From the NCBI GenBank assembly GCA_031546845.1, contig JAVBJT010000019.1, positions 43,957 to 107,956 of the forward strand: a DNA stretch of 64,000 nt. Direction: 5' to 3'. The position numbers were made by a program, and so were the translations under genes. This DNA is from Azoarcus sp031546845 (GTDB lineage: Bacteria > Pseudomonadota > Gammaproteobacteria > Burkholderiales > Rhodocyclaceae). Positions 23,384 to 31,528 of the stretch are shown in pieces. Numbering within the stretch: the first letter of the stretch is position 1; each line of letters begins with the position of its first letter. The notes below the pieces were generated by a model that made no database searches, had not been told where the DNA came from, and saw only the letters and a list, made by a program, of their open reading frames with translations.

Positions 23384-25885
23384 TCATGCCGCCAATAGCT
23401 GACGGGAGGCCTGCAGATACAGATCAAGCCCGTCTTGGAAATCGCGGATAGCCGCCCACAGCGCCTCTTCTTTGCTCTCGGCGTCCTCCGGCGGCTTCCA
23501 GTCCTTCGGAATAACGAGGGTGCCGCGCCACTTCTGCCTAACCTTGTGGCGGGCGAAATGCCCGCCCTCATCCACCTTGTCCCAAACATTTACCGAGCCC
23601 TGGCACACGGGCTTGCGCATGTGCCGTCCCAACATGCGGCCAAAGGTGGCCTCGTTGTCGATGAAGCGCTCCCCCTTGGTCGCGCACCATCGTTTAAAAG
23701 CGGCGTAAACGTCACAGACGCGTGCAGGCGCATAACTGAGGTCGGCAATCAGCTTGTTCTGCCATTCCTGGTGGAAGCGGTCGCGTGCCGGCATGTTGAT
23801 CTGGATGAGATCGCGCCGCGCGCGGTTCTCGTATGGCCGGGTGTGCTCGGAAAAGCTCCCTAGATCCTGCGCCAGCAGCCAGGCGTAAAACGCCTCCGCG
23901 CCGCCGTTGTCGATCTCGTCGCCCAGCGCCTTAAAATAGGCTTCGTCATAGTTGCGCCGAGACTCGTACCAGATAACCGTATATCGGCGGTCGCCGTCAT
24001 CGAGCGCCATCGGGTTGATCTCGTTCGACAGAAACGCGAAATTCGCTTGATTGCGCTCGGTGCGCAGCGGCATGTACTTCTCGTTAATATTCACGATCGG
24101 ATTCGTGACCAGATTTTTCAGCAGCCCCTTGTGGTGCCGCAGTTCCTGCCGCGTAACGACTTCCTCGGCCACGCAAAAGAGCATCTTCGATAGCCAATCG
24201 GTATATTCCGATTGCAGTTGCAACTGCGTAGCCATGCGGCCGCACTCGCCGTAGATCGCGCGGATCACATCGAAGAGGATCGACTTTCCCGTACCCTCGG
24301 GGCCATGCACGATAAGCGCCGTGCGCATCTTCGCGCCGGGCCGCTGCAGCGGAAACGCAAGCCACGAAACCACCCAGCGGAACAGCCCGTCGTCTTCGTC
24401 GCACAGGTCATAAAGATGCGCCACCATCCGGTCACAGCGCTTCCCCGCATCCGGCTTGAGCGGCCAGCCGTCGAACAGATTGATTTGCGTAGCCGGGTCG
24501 TGCGATTGAGACGGGTCGAACACCACGTCGCGGTCGAACACCGTGCGCCGGCCAGGGCTCGCCAACCATTGATCCACCACCAGCGGGCCGTAATGAACCC
24601 TGGCGATGCCCACTTTCAGAATGCGGCGCTTAAGACCATCCCACATCGTGTCCGTGGGGTAGATCAGCGCCCAGTGCTCGAGCGCCGCGTCCATCTGGCT
24701 TTTCGTCGCCTGTCCATCGCCTCCGGCCTTGCGCGCCTGCGCCCGTTTGGGGGCTGCCGCACTCTCCGCGACGGCCTGCAGGGCATTCAGCACCTGCGAA
24801 CGAACAACGCCAAGCCCCTCGGCCAGATGCAAATCGTTGAAATCCGTGCCGTCGGCATCGGATGCGGCAAAGGCCGGAAAGACTGCCACCCCGCCAAACT
24901 TTCGCGCGCACGCCAGCGCAACCTTGCGCCCGGCGTTCTCCAACTTCCACACACGCGCCTCTGCCCCGGCGCGCTGTACGGTAAGCGCAATGCGGCGCGC
25001 GCCATCGGCGGTTTCCCACGCCGCCTGCACGCGAATCTCGCCCGTCTCGGTGGCAATCACATAGGCCGTACCGTTCGGCTCGATATCCGGCGGGGCCCCG
25101 ATCTTCGTTAAACGCTCGCGCAGGCGGCGGCGTAGGTGCCGGTCGTCGTCGCCGCAGAACACAAACTGCGCCGCCGGGTAAAGCGGCCGCAGCATTGCCG
25201 CCACGGCCTCGACGTTGCCCGCATCGAACGCAGCCACCACCGGCCACCCCGTAGCCATATGCAGTGAGGCGGCAGTGGCGTAACCCTCGGCGAACAGCAG
25301 GCGCTCCGCCTTTGCCGCCTCCCCGATCAAATGGAAGCGGCCCGTTTTTTCCATGCCGGTGTTGAAGCGTTTGGCACCTTCGGCATCGATGTACTGGCAG
25401 CCAATCAGCCGCCCCTCCACCGTGCGCACCGGGACCAGCACCGAACCATTCAGAAAGCGCACGCCGAACGCCCGCACCTGCTTGCGCGCCAAATAATCAC
25501 TCGCCCCCTCGTCGCGGGCGATCCGCCACAAGCGCGCGGCTTTCTCGGCCGCTTTCTCCGCTTCGCTTTTTCTTTGTTCCGCCGCGCTTTTTTCCGCTTC
25601 CTTGCGCGCCTTGGCGATCTCCGCGCGTTCCTCCACCGAGTACCCGGTATCGGATGGTTTGACCTTTAATGTATCCGGCCCTTTGCCGAAAGCGCCGTTG
25701 AACACCCGCTGGCCGGACTTCGTAACGTGCTCGAAAAGAATGTACCAGCCGGATTTTTTCTTTTTCTTCTCGTCGTCGGGCCGGAACCTATGATATTTGC
25801 CGTCAGCGACCAGATCGGCGGCGGATGGGCCGGTAATGCCGGCCTCGGCCATCTGGTCGATAATGTCTTGTGCGGTTTTTGCCAT
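23384..25885 (-). CDS. Phage primase-helicase, P4 alpha-like
   Basis: This 833-residue replication protein has an N-terminal region with a charged coiled coil (about residues 85-125). A Toprim-like primase segment follows (LLFAEGYATAASLHMATGWP, then PAAQFVFCGDDDRH; about 200-260). The superfamily 3-like helicase has Walker A HGPEGTGKS (about 528-536), EYTDWLSKMLFCVAEEV as Walker B and FLSNEINPMALDDGDRRYTV as sensor. The C-terminal part with a DNA-binding helix (ARVCDVYAAFKRWC) resembles the origin-binding end of P4 alpha. The start at 25885 has only a weak ribosome site, but is the first Met before the conserved part. Confidence 0.88.
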   Translation of the reverse strand: MAKTAQDIIDQMAEAGITGPSAADLVADGKYHRFRPDDEKKKKKSGWYILFEHVTKSGQRVFNGAFGKGPDTLKVKPSDTGYSVEERAEIAKARKEAEKSAAEQRKSEAEKAAEKAARLWRIARDEGASDYLARKQVRAFGVRFLNGSVLVPVRTVEGRLIGCQYIDAEGAKRFNTGMEKTGRFHLIGEAAKAERLLFAEGYATAASLHMATGWPVVAAFDAGNVEAVAAMLRPLYPAAQFVFCGDDDRHLRRRLRERLTKIGAPPDIEPNGTAYVIATETGEIRVQAAWETADGARRIALTVQRAGAEARVWKLENAGRKVALACARKFGGVAVFPAFAASDADGTDFNDLHLAEGLGVVRSQVLNALQAVAESAAAPKRAQARKAGGDGQATKSQMDAALEHWALIYPTDTMWDGLKRRILKVGIARVHYGPLVVDQWLASPGRRTVFDRDVVFDPSQSHDPATQINLFDGWPLKPDAGKRCDRMVAHLYDLCDEDDGLFRWVVSWLAFPLQRPGAKMRTALIVHGPEGTGKSILFDVIRAIYGECGRMATQLQLQSEYTDWLSKMLFCVAEEVVTRQELRHHKGLLKNLVTNPIVNINEKYMPLRTERNQANFAFLSNEINPMALDDGDRRYTVIWYESRRNYDEAYFKALGDEIDNGGAEAFYAWLLAQDLGSFSEHTRPYENRARRDLIQINMPARDRFHQEWQNKLIADLSYAPARVCDVYAAFKRWCATKGERFIDNEATFGRMLGRHMRKPVCQGSVNVWDKVDEGGHFARHKVRQKWRGTLVIPKDWKPPEDAESKEEALWAAIRDFQDGLDLYLQASRQLLAA

Positions 25886-25887
25886 AG

Positions 25888-26295
25888 TCAGTCCCGCATA
25901 TCCCTGCCGCGCACCCTGCGCGCCACGCCCGGCGGAATCGGGTGTATGGCCGGGAACAGGCACATCCATTGATGCGCCTGCGCCGTTTGCGCCAACTGTG
26001 CTTTCATCAGCCGATATTCCCGCCGTTCTTCCTTCGAGCGGTGCGTGCCGCGATACGTCGTAACCCGTTCCTGCACCAGCCCGGCCTTGGCCAAGCGGCG
26101 CAGCGCGAACGCCACCGGGCGGTAGCTCCACGGCCAGGCCACACCGAACAGCGCGGGAAGCTTGCACTTCAACAAATCTGTCGTCTCCACCGCGCTCAAC
26201 CAATCGCGGTCCTCCGCGCTCAGCAGCACCGCGTAGGTGGCGACATTGATCTGCGCTTTCGGATGCAGAAAACGTTGCGCCGTCAGGTTCGGCAT
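25888..26295 (-). CDS. Winged-helix-like replication-region protein
   Basis: The 135-residue protein starts MPNLTAQRFLHPKAQINVAT and has a likely winged helix (WSYRPVAFALRRLAKAGLVQ, then ERVTTYRGTHRSKEERREY). It ends two bases before the primase gene and follows the CII-like gene by five bases, so it belongs to the early leftward operon. It may help to load the helicase or regulate it; no family is recognised. Confidence 0.6.
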   Translation of the reverse strand: MPNLTAQRFLHPKAQINVATYAVLLSAEDRDWLSAVETTDLLKCKLPALFGVAWPWSYRPVAFALRRLAKAGLVQERVTTYRGTHRSKEERREYRLMKAQLAQTAQAHQWMCLFPAIHPIPPGVARRVRGRDMRD

Positions 26296-26300
26296 CTCCG

Positions 26301-26684
26301 CTACCTTCCTCTCCGCTTGCCCTGCACGCCAACGCGTTCGAGCAATTGCGGCAGTTCGGCGAGCAAACCATGCACGCGTTCGAGCGCTTCGTCGCGCGTG
26401 GCGGATTGATCGCCGCAGTACTTGGCCACTAGAAAATAGATGGGGGTCTTGTCACCCGTGAGCTCAACGTAACGCTCGAGCAAATCCGTACCTAAATGGC
26501 GCGGGCCGTCGTCGGAAAGCATTACCGACAGATTTCCCGGCGCAACATCAAGGTCAGCGGCAGTACGCTTAAGCCCGCGTCGATATGTGCCTGCGGCCAT
26601 TGCATCTTTCGCCGATCTGAACCGGTCTGTGAGTCCGGGGTCCAAATCCAGCGTCATCTGGACCTGAGATTCACTGATGTTCAT
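26301..26684 (-). CDS. CII/CP76-like phage regulator
   Basis: The 127-residue protein contains a helix-turn-helix (LKRTAADLDVAPGNLSVMLS, about residues 40-60) followed by DGPRHLGTDLLERYVELTGD, the layout of the CII-like (CP76) family that controls lysogeny decisions. ATG 26684 was chosen over a GTG three codons upstream because GGGAG lies eight bases before it. It is the first gene of the early operon that continues into replication genes, the same place as lambda cII after cro. Confidence 0.65.
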   Translation of the reverse strand: MNISESQVQMTLDLDPGLTDRFRSAKDAMAAGTYRRGLKRTAADLDVAPGNLSVMLSDDGPRHLGTDLLERYVELTGDKTPIYFLVAKYCGDQSATRDEALERVHGLLAELPQLLERVGVQGKRRGR

Positions 26685-26770
26685 TGATAACACTCCCTTT
26701 CAACGCTTTTCATTGGTTATCACTGCCCGCCTCTAAACTTTTTCCCATGAACAAAAACCGCCCCCACCAC

Positions 26771-26803
26771 AAAAAGAATCCCGGCCAGCAAGCGCCGGCC
26801 GGG
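26771..26803 (-). terminator. Terminator after cro-like gene
   Basis: On the minus strand a CCCGGCC/GGCCGGG stem (26803-26780) with a 10-nt loop is followed by ATTCTTTTT. It separates the cro-like gene from the CII-like operon. A second short hairpin (CGGCCGC/GCGGCCG) lies next to it at about 26809-26824, and two mirrored TGATAAC/GTTATCA elements (26687-26718) precede the CII-like gene. Confidence 0.65.
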
Positions 26804-26869
26804 ATAAACGGCCGCGTGCGGCCGAGGGAGGTGAACGGGGACAACGGAAAAAGGGAGGGATGCTTCATG

Positions 26870-27097
26870 TCAAACGGACTCACCGGACGAAGAGACAAAC
26901 CGCTCCGGGAAAAGAATCTCCATTTCGGTGACCTTGCCGTCGAAATGCTTGACGAGCCGCTCGATCAGCCACTTAGCGGGCCACTGAAGGCCTCGCTCGA
27001 TGCGGGAGATGTTTCCCGTATCGCTGCCGACGGCGGAAGCAACGTCTTGCAGCGTTTGTCCGCCTAACAGCCGGGCTTTCCTCAATGGACAATCCAT
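26870..27097 (-). CDS. Cro-like repressor
   Basis: The 75-residue protein is a single XRE helix-turn-helix domain (QTLQDVASAVGSDTGNISRI followed by ERGLQWPAKWLIERL). It is divergent from the CI-type gene and separated from it by a 99-bp operator region, the typical Cro position. AAGGAG precedes the start at 27097. It would repress the CI promoter during lytic growth. Confidence 0.8.
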   Translation of the reverse strand: MDCPLRKARLLGGQTLQDVASAVGSDTGNISRIERGLQWPAKWLIERLVKHFDGKVTEMEILFPERFVSSSGESV

Positions 27098-27196
27098 GTT
27101 TGATCTCCTTCGTCCTCTACTCTGCAACTTTCACAGCGAAAAATCAACAGCGTATTGCGTATTTTGGTCTGCGCAAAACGCAAATCAAGGAGGACA
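27098..27196. promoter_or_regulatory. CI/Cro operator and divergent promoter region
   Basis: This 99-bp gap between divergent cro-like and cI-like genes contains TTGCGTATTTTG and CAAAACGCAA (27154-27183), an imperfect inverted repeat with a short centre that fits a repressor operator. AT-rich TTTCACAGCGAAAAATCAAC lies next to it. Exact promoters are not clear. Confidence 0.5.
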
Positions 27197-27850
27197 ATGA
27201 CGGCTATGGAACTTGGGCAAGAAATCAAAAAGCGCCGAAACGCGCACCAATGGACGCTAGTAGAGCTTGTCGAGCGAGTCGAAAGGCTCGGCGCCCGCAT
27301 GGATACGGGCAACCTCTCCCGCATCGAGCGCGGGAAGCAAGGCTGCAGTGACGCCAACCTCAAGGCGATTGCGACGGCCTTGGGGTGCTCTGTTACCGAT
27401 CTTGTATCGGGGGCGGAGGCTGGCGAAGTTCAAACGCCGATAGGAGGGCGGCGGATTCCGCTGCTCGACTATGTGCAAGCCGGGCGATGGACCGAGGCAG
27501 CAGGCCCCTTTGGCAACGCAGACGACTGGCTGCTCGGCGACAAAGAGATATCCACGTCGGCCTTTGCGCTGAAAATCAGAGGCGATTCGATGTTGCCCGA
27601 GTTCAAGGAGGGTGACATCGTTATCGTCGATGCCTCAATCGAGCCGCTGCCGGGCGATTTTGTCGTGGCGAAGAACGAACGCGGCGAAGGAACGTTCAAG
27701 AAATTCCGCCCGCGCGGCATCAACGACAGAGGCGTCCAGGTGTTTGAGCTGGTCCCGCTGAATACGGACTATCCGTCGATGCGCTCGGATAACGAGCAGA
27801 TAGCAATTGTTGGAACAATGATCGAGCACCGCCGCTACCGCAGAAAATAG
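27197..27850 (+). CDS. CI-type prophage repressor with S24 peptidase domain
   Basis: The 217-residue protein has an N-terminal XRE helix-turn-helix (residues about 4-70, including MDTGNLSRIERGKQGCSDAN). Its C-terminal LexA-like S24 domain carries the nucleophile Ser in KIRGDSMLPEFKEGD and the Lys in GDFVVAKNERGE. RecA-stimulated self-cleavage would occur in the linker before residue 95. AAGGAGG precedes the ATG at 27197; an upstream ATG has no ribosome site. It maintains lysogeny. Confidence 0.93.
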   Translation: MTAMELGQEIKKRRNAHQWTLVELVERVERLGARMDTGNLSRIERGKQGCSDANLKAIATALGCSVTDLVSGAEAGEVQTPIGGRRIPLLDYVQAGRWTEAAGPFGNADDWLLGDKEISTSAFALKIRGDSMLPEFKEGDIVIVDASIEPLPGDFVVAKNERGEGTFKKFRPRGINDRGVQVFELVPLNTDYPSMRSDNEQIAIVGTMIEHRRYRRK

Positions 27851-27866
27851 CAACCCTCCCGCCTAG

Positions 27867-27890
27867 GCCCGCCGAGTGCGGGCTTTTTTT
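27867..27890 (+). terminator. Intrinsic terminator of the repressor gene
   Basis: GCCCGC, a 5-nt loop and GCGGGC are followed by seven T residues, 17 bases after the repressor stop codon. Confidence 0.85.
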
Positions 27891-27906
27891 ATTTTCGTTT
27901 CTGCAT

Positions 27907-27935
27907 TTGACACAGTAAGAAAATAGCAATATTCT
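27907..27935 (+). promoter_or_regulatory. Strong promoter of the rightward arm, with operator-like repeat
   Basis: TTGACA, 17 bases, TATTCT. The element CACAG...CTGTG (27911-27938) overlaps both boxes and could be a repressor site. Transcription would run into the C4-type leader B and Rha. Confidence 0.65.
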
Positions 27936-28034
27936 GTGATTGTGCAAACGAAAGAAAGCGGGGGAGGCAGCATGAATAGGGTCTTGACACGCCACGCGGC
28001 TCGGGCTTACCTTGTGCCGGCCCCGAAAGGGATG

Positions 28035-28227
28035 GAGCCTGAGAACTCCTTTGGACAAGCGGTAGCCCGCACCCGTCAGTCAGCGGTTTTTTTGCGCCCG
28101 GATTTTCCTTTTTTGGGAGGCCGGGAGGGCGACGGATACAACACCCGAAAGGGAAAGAAGTCCGCCCAGCTTGTCCTGGGTTCTCAGCCTCCCGGCCGAC
28201 CGCGCCGGACGCGCCTGAGAACGCTCC
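28035..28227 (+). ncRNA. C4-type antisense RNA leader, locus B
   Basis: The same architecture as at 18.7 kb. A copy of GCCTGAGAAC with TCC (28035-28049) is followed by GCCCGCACCCGTCAGTCAGCGG with a T7 run (to 28093), then the complement GGGTTCTCAGCC (about 28178-28189), then a second GCCTGAGAACGCTCC copy (28213-28227) about 40 bases before the Rha start. The T-run with flanking CCGC/GCGG blocks parallels locus A. A leader reading frame (ATG 27972, peptide MNRVLTRHAARAYLVPA) covers it in frame with rha. C4 identity is inferred from architecture and gene context. Confidence 0.6.
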
Positions 28228-28265
28228 GGCGAGGTCGTTTCAAACGACTCGACAAGGAGCGTTCC

Positions 28266-28871
28266 ATGTCCGCATCCATCCGGGCCGTCGCGCCCGCGCT
28301 CGCCATCGTTGATGGCATCCCCACCACCACCAGCACTGACGTTGCCGTTTTCTTCGGTAAGCGGCATGACAATGTGCTGAACGCAATCCGCGCACTACGC
28401 GATCAAGTGACCCCCGGATGCCTCCCGAATTTTCAGGAGGCATCTATTGAGGTCGAGCAGCCCAACGGGGGCAAAGCAACTTATCCCGGCTACCGCCTGA
28501 CCCGCGACGGCTTCATGCTGCTGGCGATGGGCTTCACCGGCAAGAAGGCGCTTGCTTTCAAAGTCGCCTACATCGACGCCTTCAATCGGATGGAGCGGAA
28601 ACTGTCGGCCGGCGCCGCTCAAGCCAAAGGCATACCGCAGGGCGCGCGCTACCTGCTCATTTTCGACGACGACGGTAAAGGCCACTTCCGCGAGGTCGCT
28701 CCCCACGCCTGCGCAATCGACCCGAACAGCAAAAGCAGCCTGCAAACGCTGATCGGCGAGTACGTGCCGTTCGATTTGATCCCCTTCGTGCTTCAAGCCG
28801 CCGCGAGCCGCATCAATACGCGCTATGAGGCGATGAAAAAGCACGCCGCCGCCATCAAAGCCCCGCTCTAA
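28266..28871 (+). CDS. Rha-family phage regulatory protein
   Basis: This protein has 201 residues. Residues 18-110 match Phage_pRha: STDVAVFFGKRHDNVLNAIR, YPGYRLTRDGFMLLAMGFTG and KKALAFKVAYIDAFNRME. The remainder is unassigned. Rha proteins interfere with establishment of some phages in certain hosts and act as antirepressor-like regulators. AAGGAG lies six bases before the ATG. The frame is open further upstream through the C4-type leader to 27972, so a longer fused product is formally possible, but the internal ribosome site favours this start. Confidence 0.88.
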   Translation: MSASIRAVAPALAIVDGIPTTTSTDVAVFFGKRHDNVLNAIRALRDQVTPGCLPNFQEASIEVEQPNGGKATYPGYRLTRDGFMLLAMGFTGKKALAFKVAYIDAFNRMERKLSAGAAQAKGIPQGARYLLIFDDDGKGHFREVAPHACAIDPNSKSSLQTLIGEYVPFDLIPFVLQAAASRINTRYEAMKKHAAAIKAPL

Positions 28872-28885
28872 CCCTGGAGTCAGCC

Positions 28886-29197
28886 ATGCAAACATCTTAC
28901 TCGGATGCCGTAGCGGCCCTGCGCCGCTTGTGGGAAATCGCCAATGGGGGCAGCGGCCAGTGCCGGCACGTAGCGGCGTTTCTGCTCGGGCTCTATAACG
29001 GGACGCGCTTTCCCTTCGATCTGACGGACTTCCGATGCCTTGATACGGCGATTTTTCGGGACTGCCTAAAAGTTCTGGTGATGGACCAATCGCCGCTCGC
29101 CGAAGTGCACGTGACGCTTAACGTTCCTGGCGCCAAGTTCGAGGAACTGGCGCAAGACTGGGGCATTAAAGACCGTTCGCGGAGGGCGGAATCATGA
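28886..29197 (+). CDS. DUF7673-like phage protein
   Basis: The 103-residue protein contains GSGQCRHVAAFLLGLYNGTR followed by FPFDLTDFRCLD, the core of a family found in prophages and integrative plasmids of Proteobacteria and annotated DUF7673. Function unknown. GGAG precedes the ATG. It overlaps the next small gene by four bases. Confidence 0.75.
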   Translation: MQTSYSDAVAALRRLWEIANGGSGQCRHVAAFLLGLYNGTRFPFDLTDFRCLDTAIFRDCLKVLVMDQSPLAEVHVTLNVPGAKFEELAQDWGIKDRSRRAES

Positions 29198-29421
29198 TCG
29201 CCGCCTTGCGCCACGCCCTGCGCCGCCGCCAGCTTGCCGCGCTGGAACGGGATCTGAACTGGATGGAGCGCCAGGCGTGCGAGGAATTCACCCGCCGCCG
29301 TAGAGCGATTGAGGCCCTGCGCGGCAAGGTGGAGCGCGGCGAAGCATTCCTGACCGCCAGCGACATCGCCCGCGCTGCAGAGCATTCCGCCAAGGCCACG
29401 CTATTGGAGACGACGCGATGA
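29194..29421 (+). CDS. Small basic helical phage protein
   Basis: A 75-residue, Arg- and Glu-rich helical protein (RHALRRRQLAALERDLNWME). Starts and stops overlap both neighbours by four bases, which supports it as a translated gene. No family or function recognised. Confidence 0.6.
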   Translation: MIAALRHALRRRQLAALERDLNWMERQACEEFTRRRRAIEALRGKVERGEAFLTASDIARAAEHSAKATLLETTR

Positions 29422-29603
29422 GCATCCCCGCGCCACTCATCGCGCATAGCGACGATTGTGTTCCCGTAACCATTCATCTCACGCACGCTCAGGTTGCGCG
29501 GACGGAGGCGCTGATTGTCGCCCTCCGCCAGCGCCATCCGGGAATCGATGACAACGACGCGACCGACTCGGTCTATCTCGTCGGGCTTTCGGCGCTTGAA
29601 TAG
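29418..29603 (+). CDS. Small phage protein, unknown
   Basis: The 61-residue protein MSIPAPLIAHSDDCVPVTIH onward has an acidic C-terminal half (HPGIDDNDATDSVYLVGLSA). Coupling by an ATGA overlap to the upstream gene and position in a tight operon are the only support. Function unknown. Confidence 0.55.
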   Translation: MSIPAPLIAHSDDCVPVTIHLTHAQVARTEALIVALRQRHPGIDDNDATDSVYLVGLSALE

Positions 29604-29614
29604 GAGTACTGCAA

Positions 29615-30580
29615 ATGATCCGCAATAGCTCACATAGCTTGCCAATCGTCGAACGCATCACTTCTTTTCTCGCCACTGTCGATAACGCCGCACCGCTGGT
29701 GATTGCCGCAGCAATCGGCGAGGCGCTTTCCCCGAACCGCGTAAAAGTCGCGCTGACCGCGATGCTCAAAGACGGTGTTATCGAATGCGAAAAAGACCGC
29801 AAGAGCAAAGTCATGCGGTACTGGCTCACGAACACCCGCGCCTCGGGGGCGCAGTCCCAGCCGGAGGTGGATAAAAACACCGGCAGCAGCGCACCGGACA
29901 ACTCCGTGACCGTCTCCACCGGGGGCGCTGCCGTCCAAAAACCCGCGCCGGAGGCCGCTCCACCGGCCCCGGTTGCGGAGGACGATACCGTGCATGTCCC
30001 TGAGCTGACGAAAGAAGACTACCTCCCGCCGGCTGAAATGGACACAAAAGCCCTTGCCGGATACATGCGTGCGCTTGCTGAGTCAATCAAGCCCACGGAC
30101 CCGCTTGTGAGCCGATGCGTAGCCGCATCTGCGGAACGTCTGGAGCAGTTTGATGCTGTGCTGAAGGAACTCGACGAAGTACGCCAAATTCGCGCTGTCC
30201 TGCGGGATCAGTTAGCGGCAAAGGCGGAATCCTTTGATGACTTGAGGGACTTCATCGGTCGGATCGCCGTCCAACTCACGAACATCAAGGGTGCGGACAT
30301 CGAGCACAAGGTTGCGCAGGTTTGCCACGACCTTATCCAAACAACGATCAAGCGCGACGAGCTGCAAGCGCAGATCGATGAAGCGCTGGACGTGAAGGAC
30401 GTCGCCGTCGGCTACCTGGTGCGGGCGCCAAAAAGAAAACCTCGCGTTGTCACAAAGCCCGAAACCGCCGTCGATATAGCTAAAGCCGCAGCACGCGGGG
30501 CCGGGCGCGGTGACGTGTATGCGCTTGTTCATGTCGGCACTGCGCGCCGGGATGCCGTTTATCAGAGGACTCAGCCATGA
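29615..30580 (+). CDS. Phage protein with winged-helix N-terminus and coiled coil
   Basis: This protein has 321 residues. Residues 1-75 look like a winged helix (VERITSFLATVDNAAPLVIA, then LSPNRVKVALTAMLKDGVIE with a beta wing). A Pro/Ala-rich linker follows (about 80-125), then a long helical region (about 145-270). The C-terminus (KPETAVDIAKAAARGAGRGD) recurs at the ends of proteins in beta- and gammaproteobacterial phages. GGAG lies seven bases before the ATG. DNA binding is plausible; no family name is certain. Confidence 0.6.
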   Translation: MIRNSSHSLPIVERITSFLATVDNAAPLVIAAAIGEALSPNRVKVALTAMLKDGVIECEKDRKSKVMRYWLTNTRASGAQSQPEVDKNTGSSAPDNSVTVSTGGAAVQKPAPEAAPPAPVAEDDTVHVPELTKEDYLPPAEMDTKALAGYMRALAESIKPTDPLVSRCVAASAERLEQFDAVLKELDEVRQIRAVLRDQLAAKAESFDDLRDFIGRIAVQLTNIKGADIEHKVAQVCHDLIQTTIKRDELQAQIDEALDVKDVAVGYLVRAPKRKPRVVTKPETAVDIAKAAARGAGRGDVYALVHVGTARRDAVYQRTQP

Positions 30581-31080
30581 GCATCAACATCACACTTCGA
30601 CAAGCCAAGGAACTGGTCGATTTTTTCGGCGGTAACGACTGCGAAGTTACGGTCATTGATTACGACAAGGGGCTGTTTGCCTACTGCACCGAATACTCCG
30701 AAGAGGGCGGCCAGTACCTCGGTGACACTGACGTCGATGGCGATTTGGCGATCAACGGCGAGCCGCCTGTTTTCGATCTTGTCGCCCACCTACACCGCCA
30801 GCGCGAGTTCTCAGAACGCACCTTCGGCCCTGGCACGCGCACGGCCGGCGTGATCGACCACATCCGCAAGGAACTGAACGAGATCGAGGCAAAGCCCGAC
30901 GATGTATCGGAGTGGGCGGATGTGATTTTGCTCGCGCTGGATGGCGCGTGGCGTGCCGGTTTCAGCCCGGAGCATATCGCCCGGGCTATCGCCGCCAAGC
31001 AAGCTAAAAACGAGGCACGGACCTGGCCGGACTGGCGTGACGCCGACCCCGGAAAGGCCATCGAGCATGTCAGAGCGTGA
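30577..31080 (+). CDS. DUF550 dATP/dGTP pyrophosphohydrolase-like (MazG fold)
   Basis: Residues about 68-165 match DUF550: HLHRQREFSERTFGPGTRTA followed by GVIDHIRKELNEIEAKPDD, EWADVILLALDGAWRAGFSP and NEARTWPDWRDADPGKAIEH. The Glu residues of KELNEIE and the Asp of WADV are the expected metal ligands of this all-alpha NTP pyrophosphatase family. Residues 1-60 are a separate acidic part with DYDKGLF. Such phage enzymes change the dNTP pool. Overlaps the previous gene by four bases. Confidence 0.85.
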   Translation: MSINITLRQAKELVDFFGGNDCEVTVIDYDKGLFAYCTEYSEEGGQYLGDTDVDGDLAINGEPPVFDLVAHLHRQREFSERTFGPGTRTAGVIDHIRKELNEIEAKPDDVSEWADVILLALDGAWRAGFSPEHIARAIAAKQAKNEARTWPDWRDADPGKAIEHVRA

Positions 31081-31171
31081 CGTGATGAACACCGAAGTCA
31101 GCCGCGCGCATTTGAACAAACGCCCATGCCTGTAGGGCCGATACAGGCAAAACCCGTAAGGAGGTTGAATC

Positions 31172-31525
31172 ATGGGCACACGCCCGATTACCGACACGCT
31201 GCGCCACATCGGCGGCGGCATTTTCATCGATACGGCCAGCGACAAGATGGCCCAGCTGGTGAGCGCGGTCGATACCACCGGCAAAGCCGGCAAGCTGCTT
31301 ATTGAAATCGGCTGCAAGAAGGCGACCCGCGGCGGCGCCATGCACCTGACCGGCAAGGTGACGCTGAAAAAGCCCGCCGAGGAACCGATGGAGGCAATGT
31401 TGTTCGCCACGCCGGAAGGGAACCTGGTGGCGGACGATCCGAAGCAGACCAAGCTCGATTTGAAGGTTGCCCCCGGCGCGACCGACACCCCCATAACCAA
31501 CCTGAAAACCGCACAAGGAGCTTAA
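31172..31525 (+). CDS. Phage protein of unknown function
   Basis: The 117-residue protein MGTRPITDTLRHIGGGIFID onward is predicted mostly beta, with KAGKLLIEIGCKKATRGGAM and AEEPMEAMLFATPEGNLVAD. Such genes directly precede DUF2303 genes in many temperate phages and may act together with them. AAGGAGG lies eight bases before the ATG. No catalytic motif. Confidence 0.7.
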   Translation: MGTRPITDTLRHIGGGIFIDTASDKMAQLVSAVDTTGKAGKLLIEIGCKKATRGGAMHLTGKVTLKKPAEEPMEAMLFATPEGNLVADDPKQTKLDLKVAPGATDTPITNLKTAQGA

Positions 31526-31528
31526 GCG

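Noticed and set aside
31085..31135. 16-codon frame MNTEVSRAHLNKRPCL after the DUF550 gene
   Set aside because: No ribosome site, no coupling and too short to support; kept as non-coding spacer.
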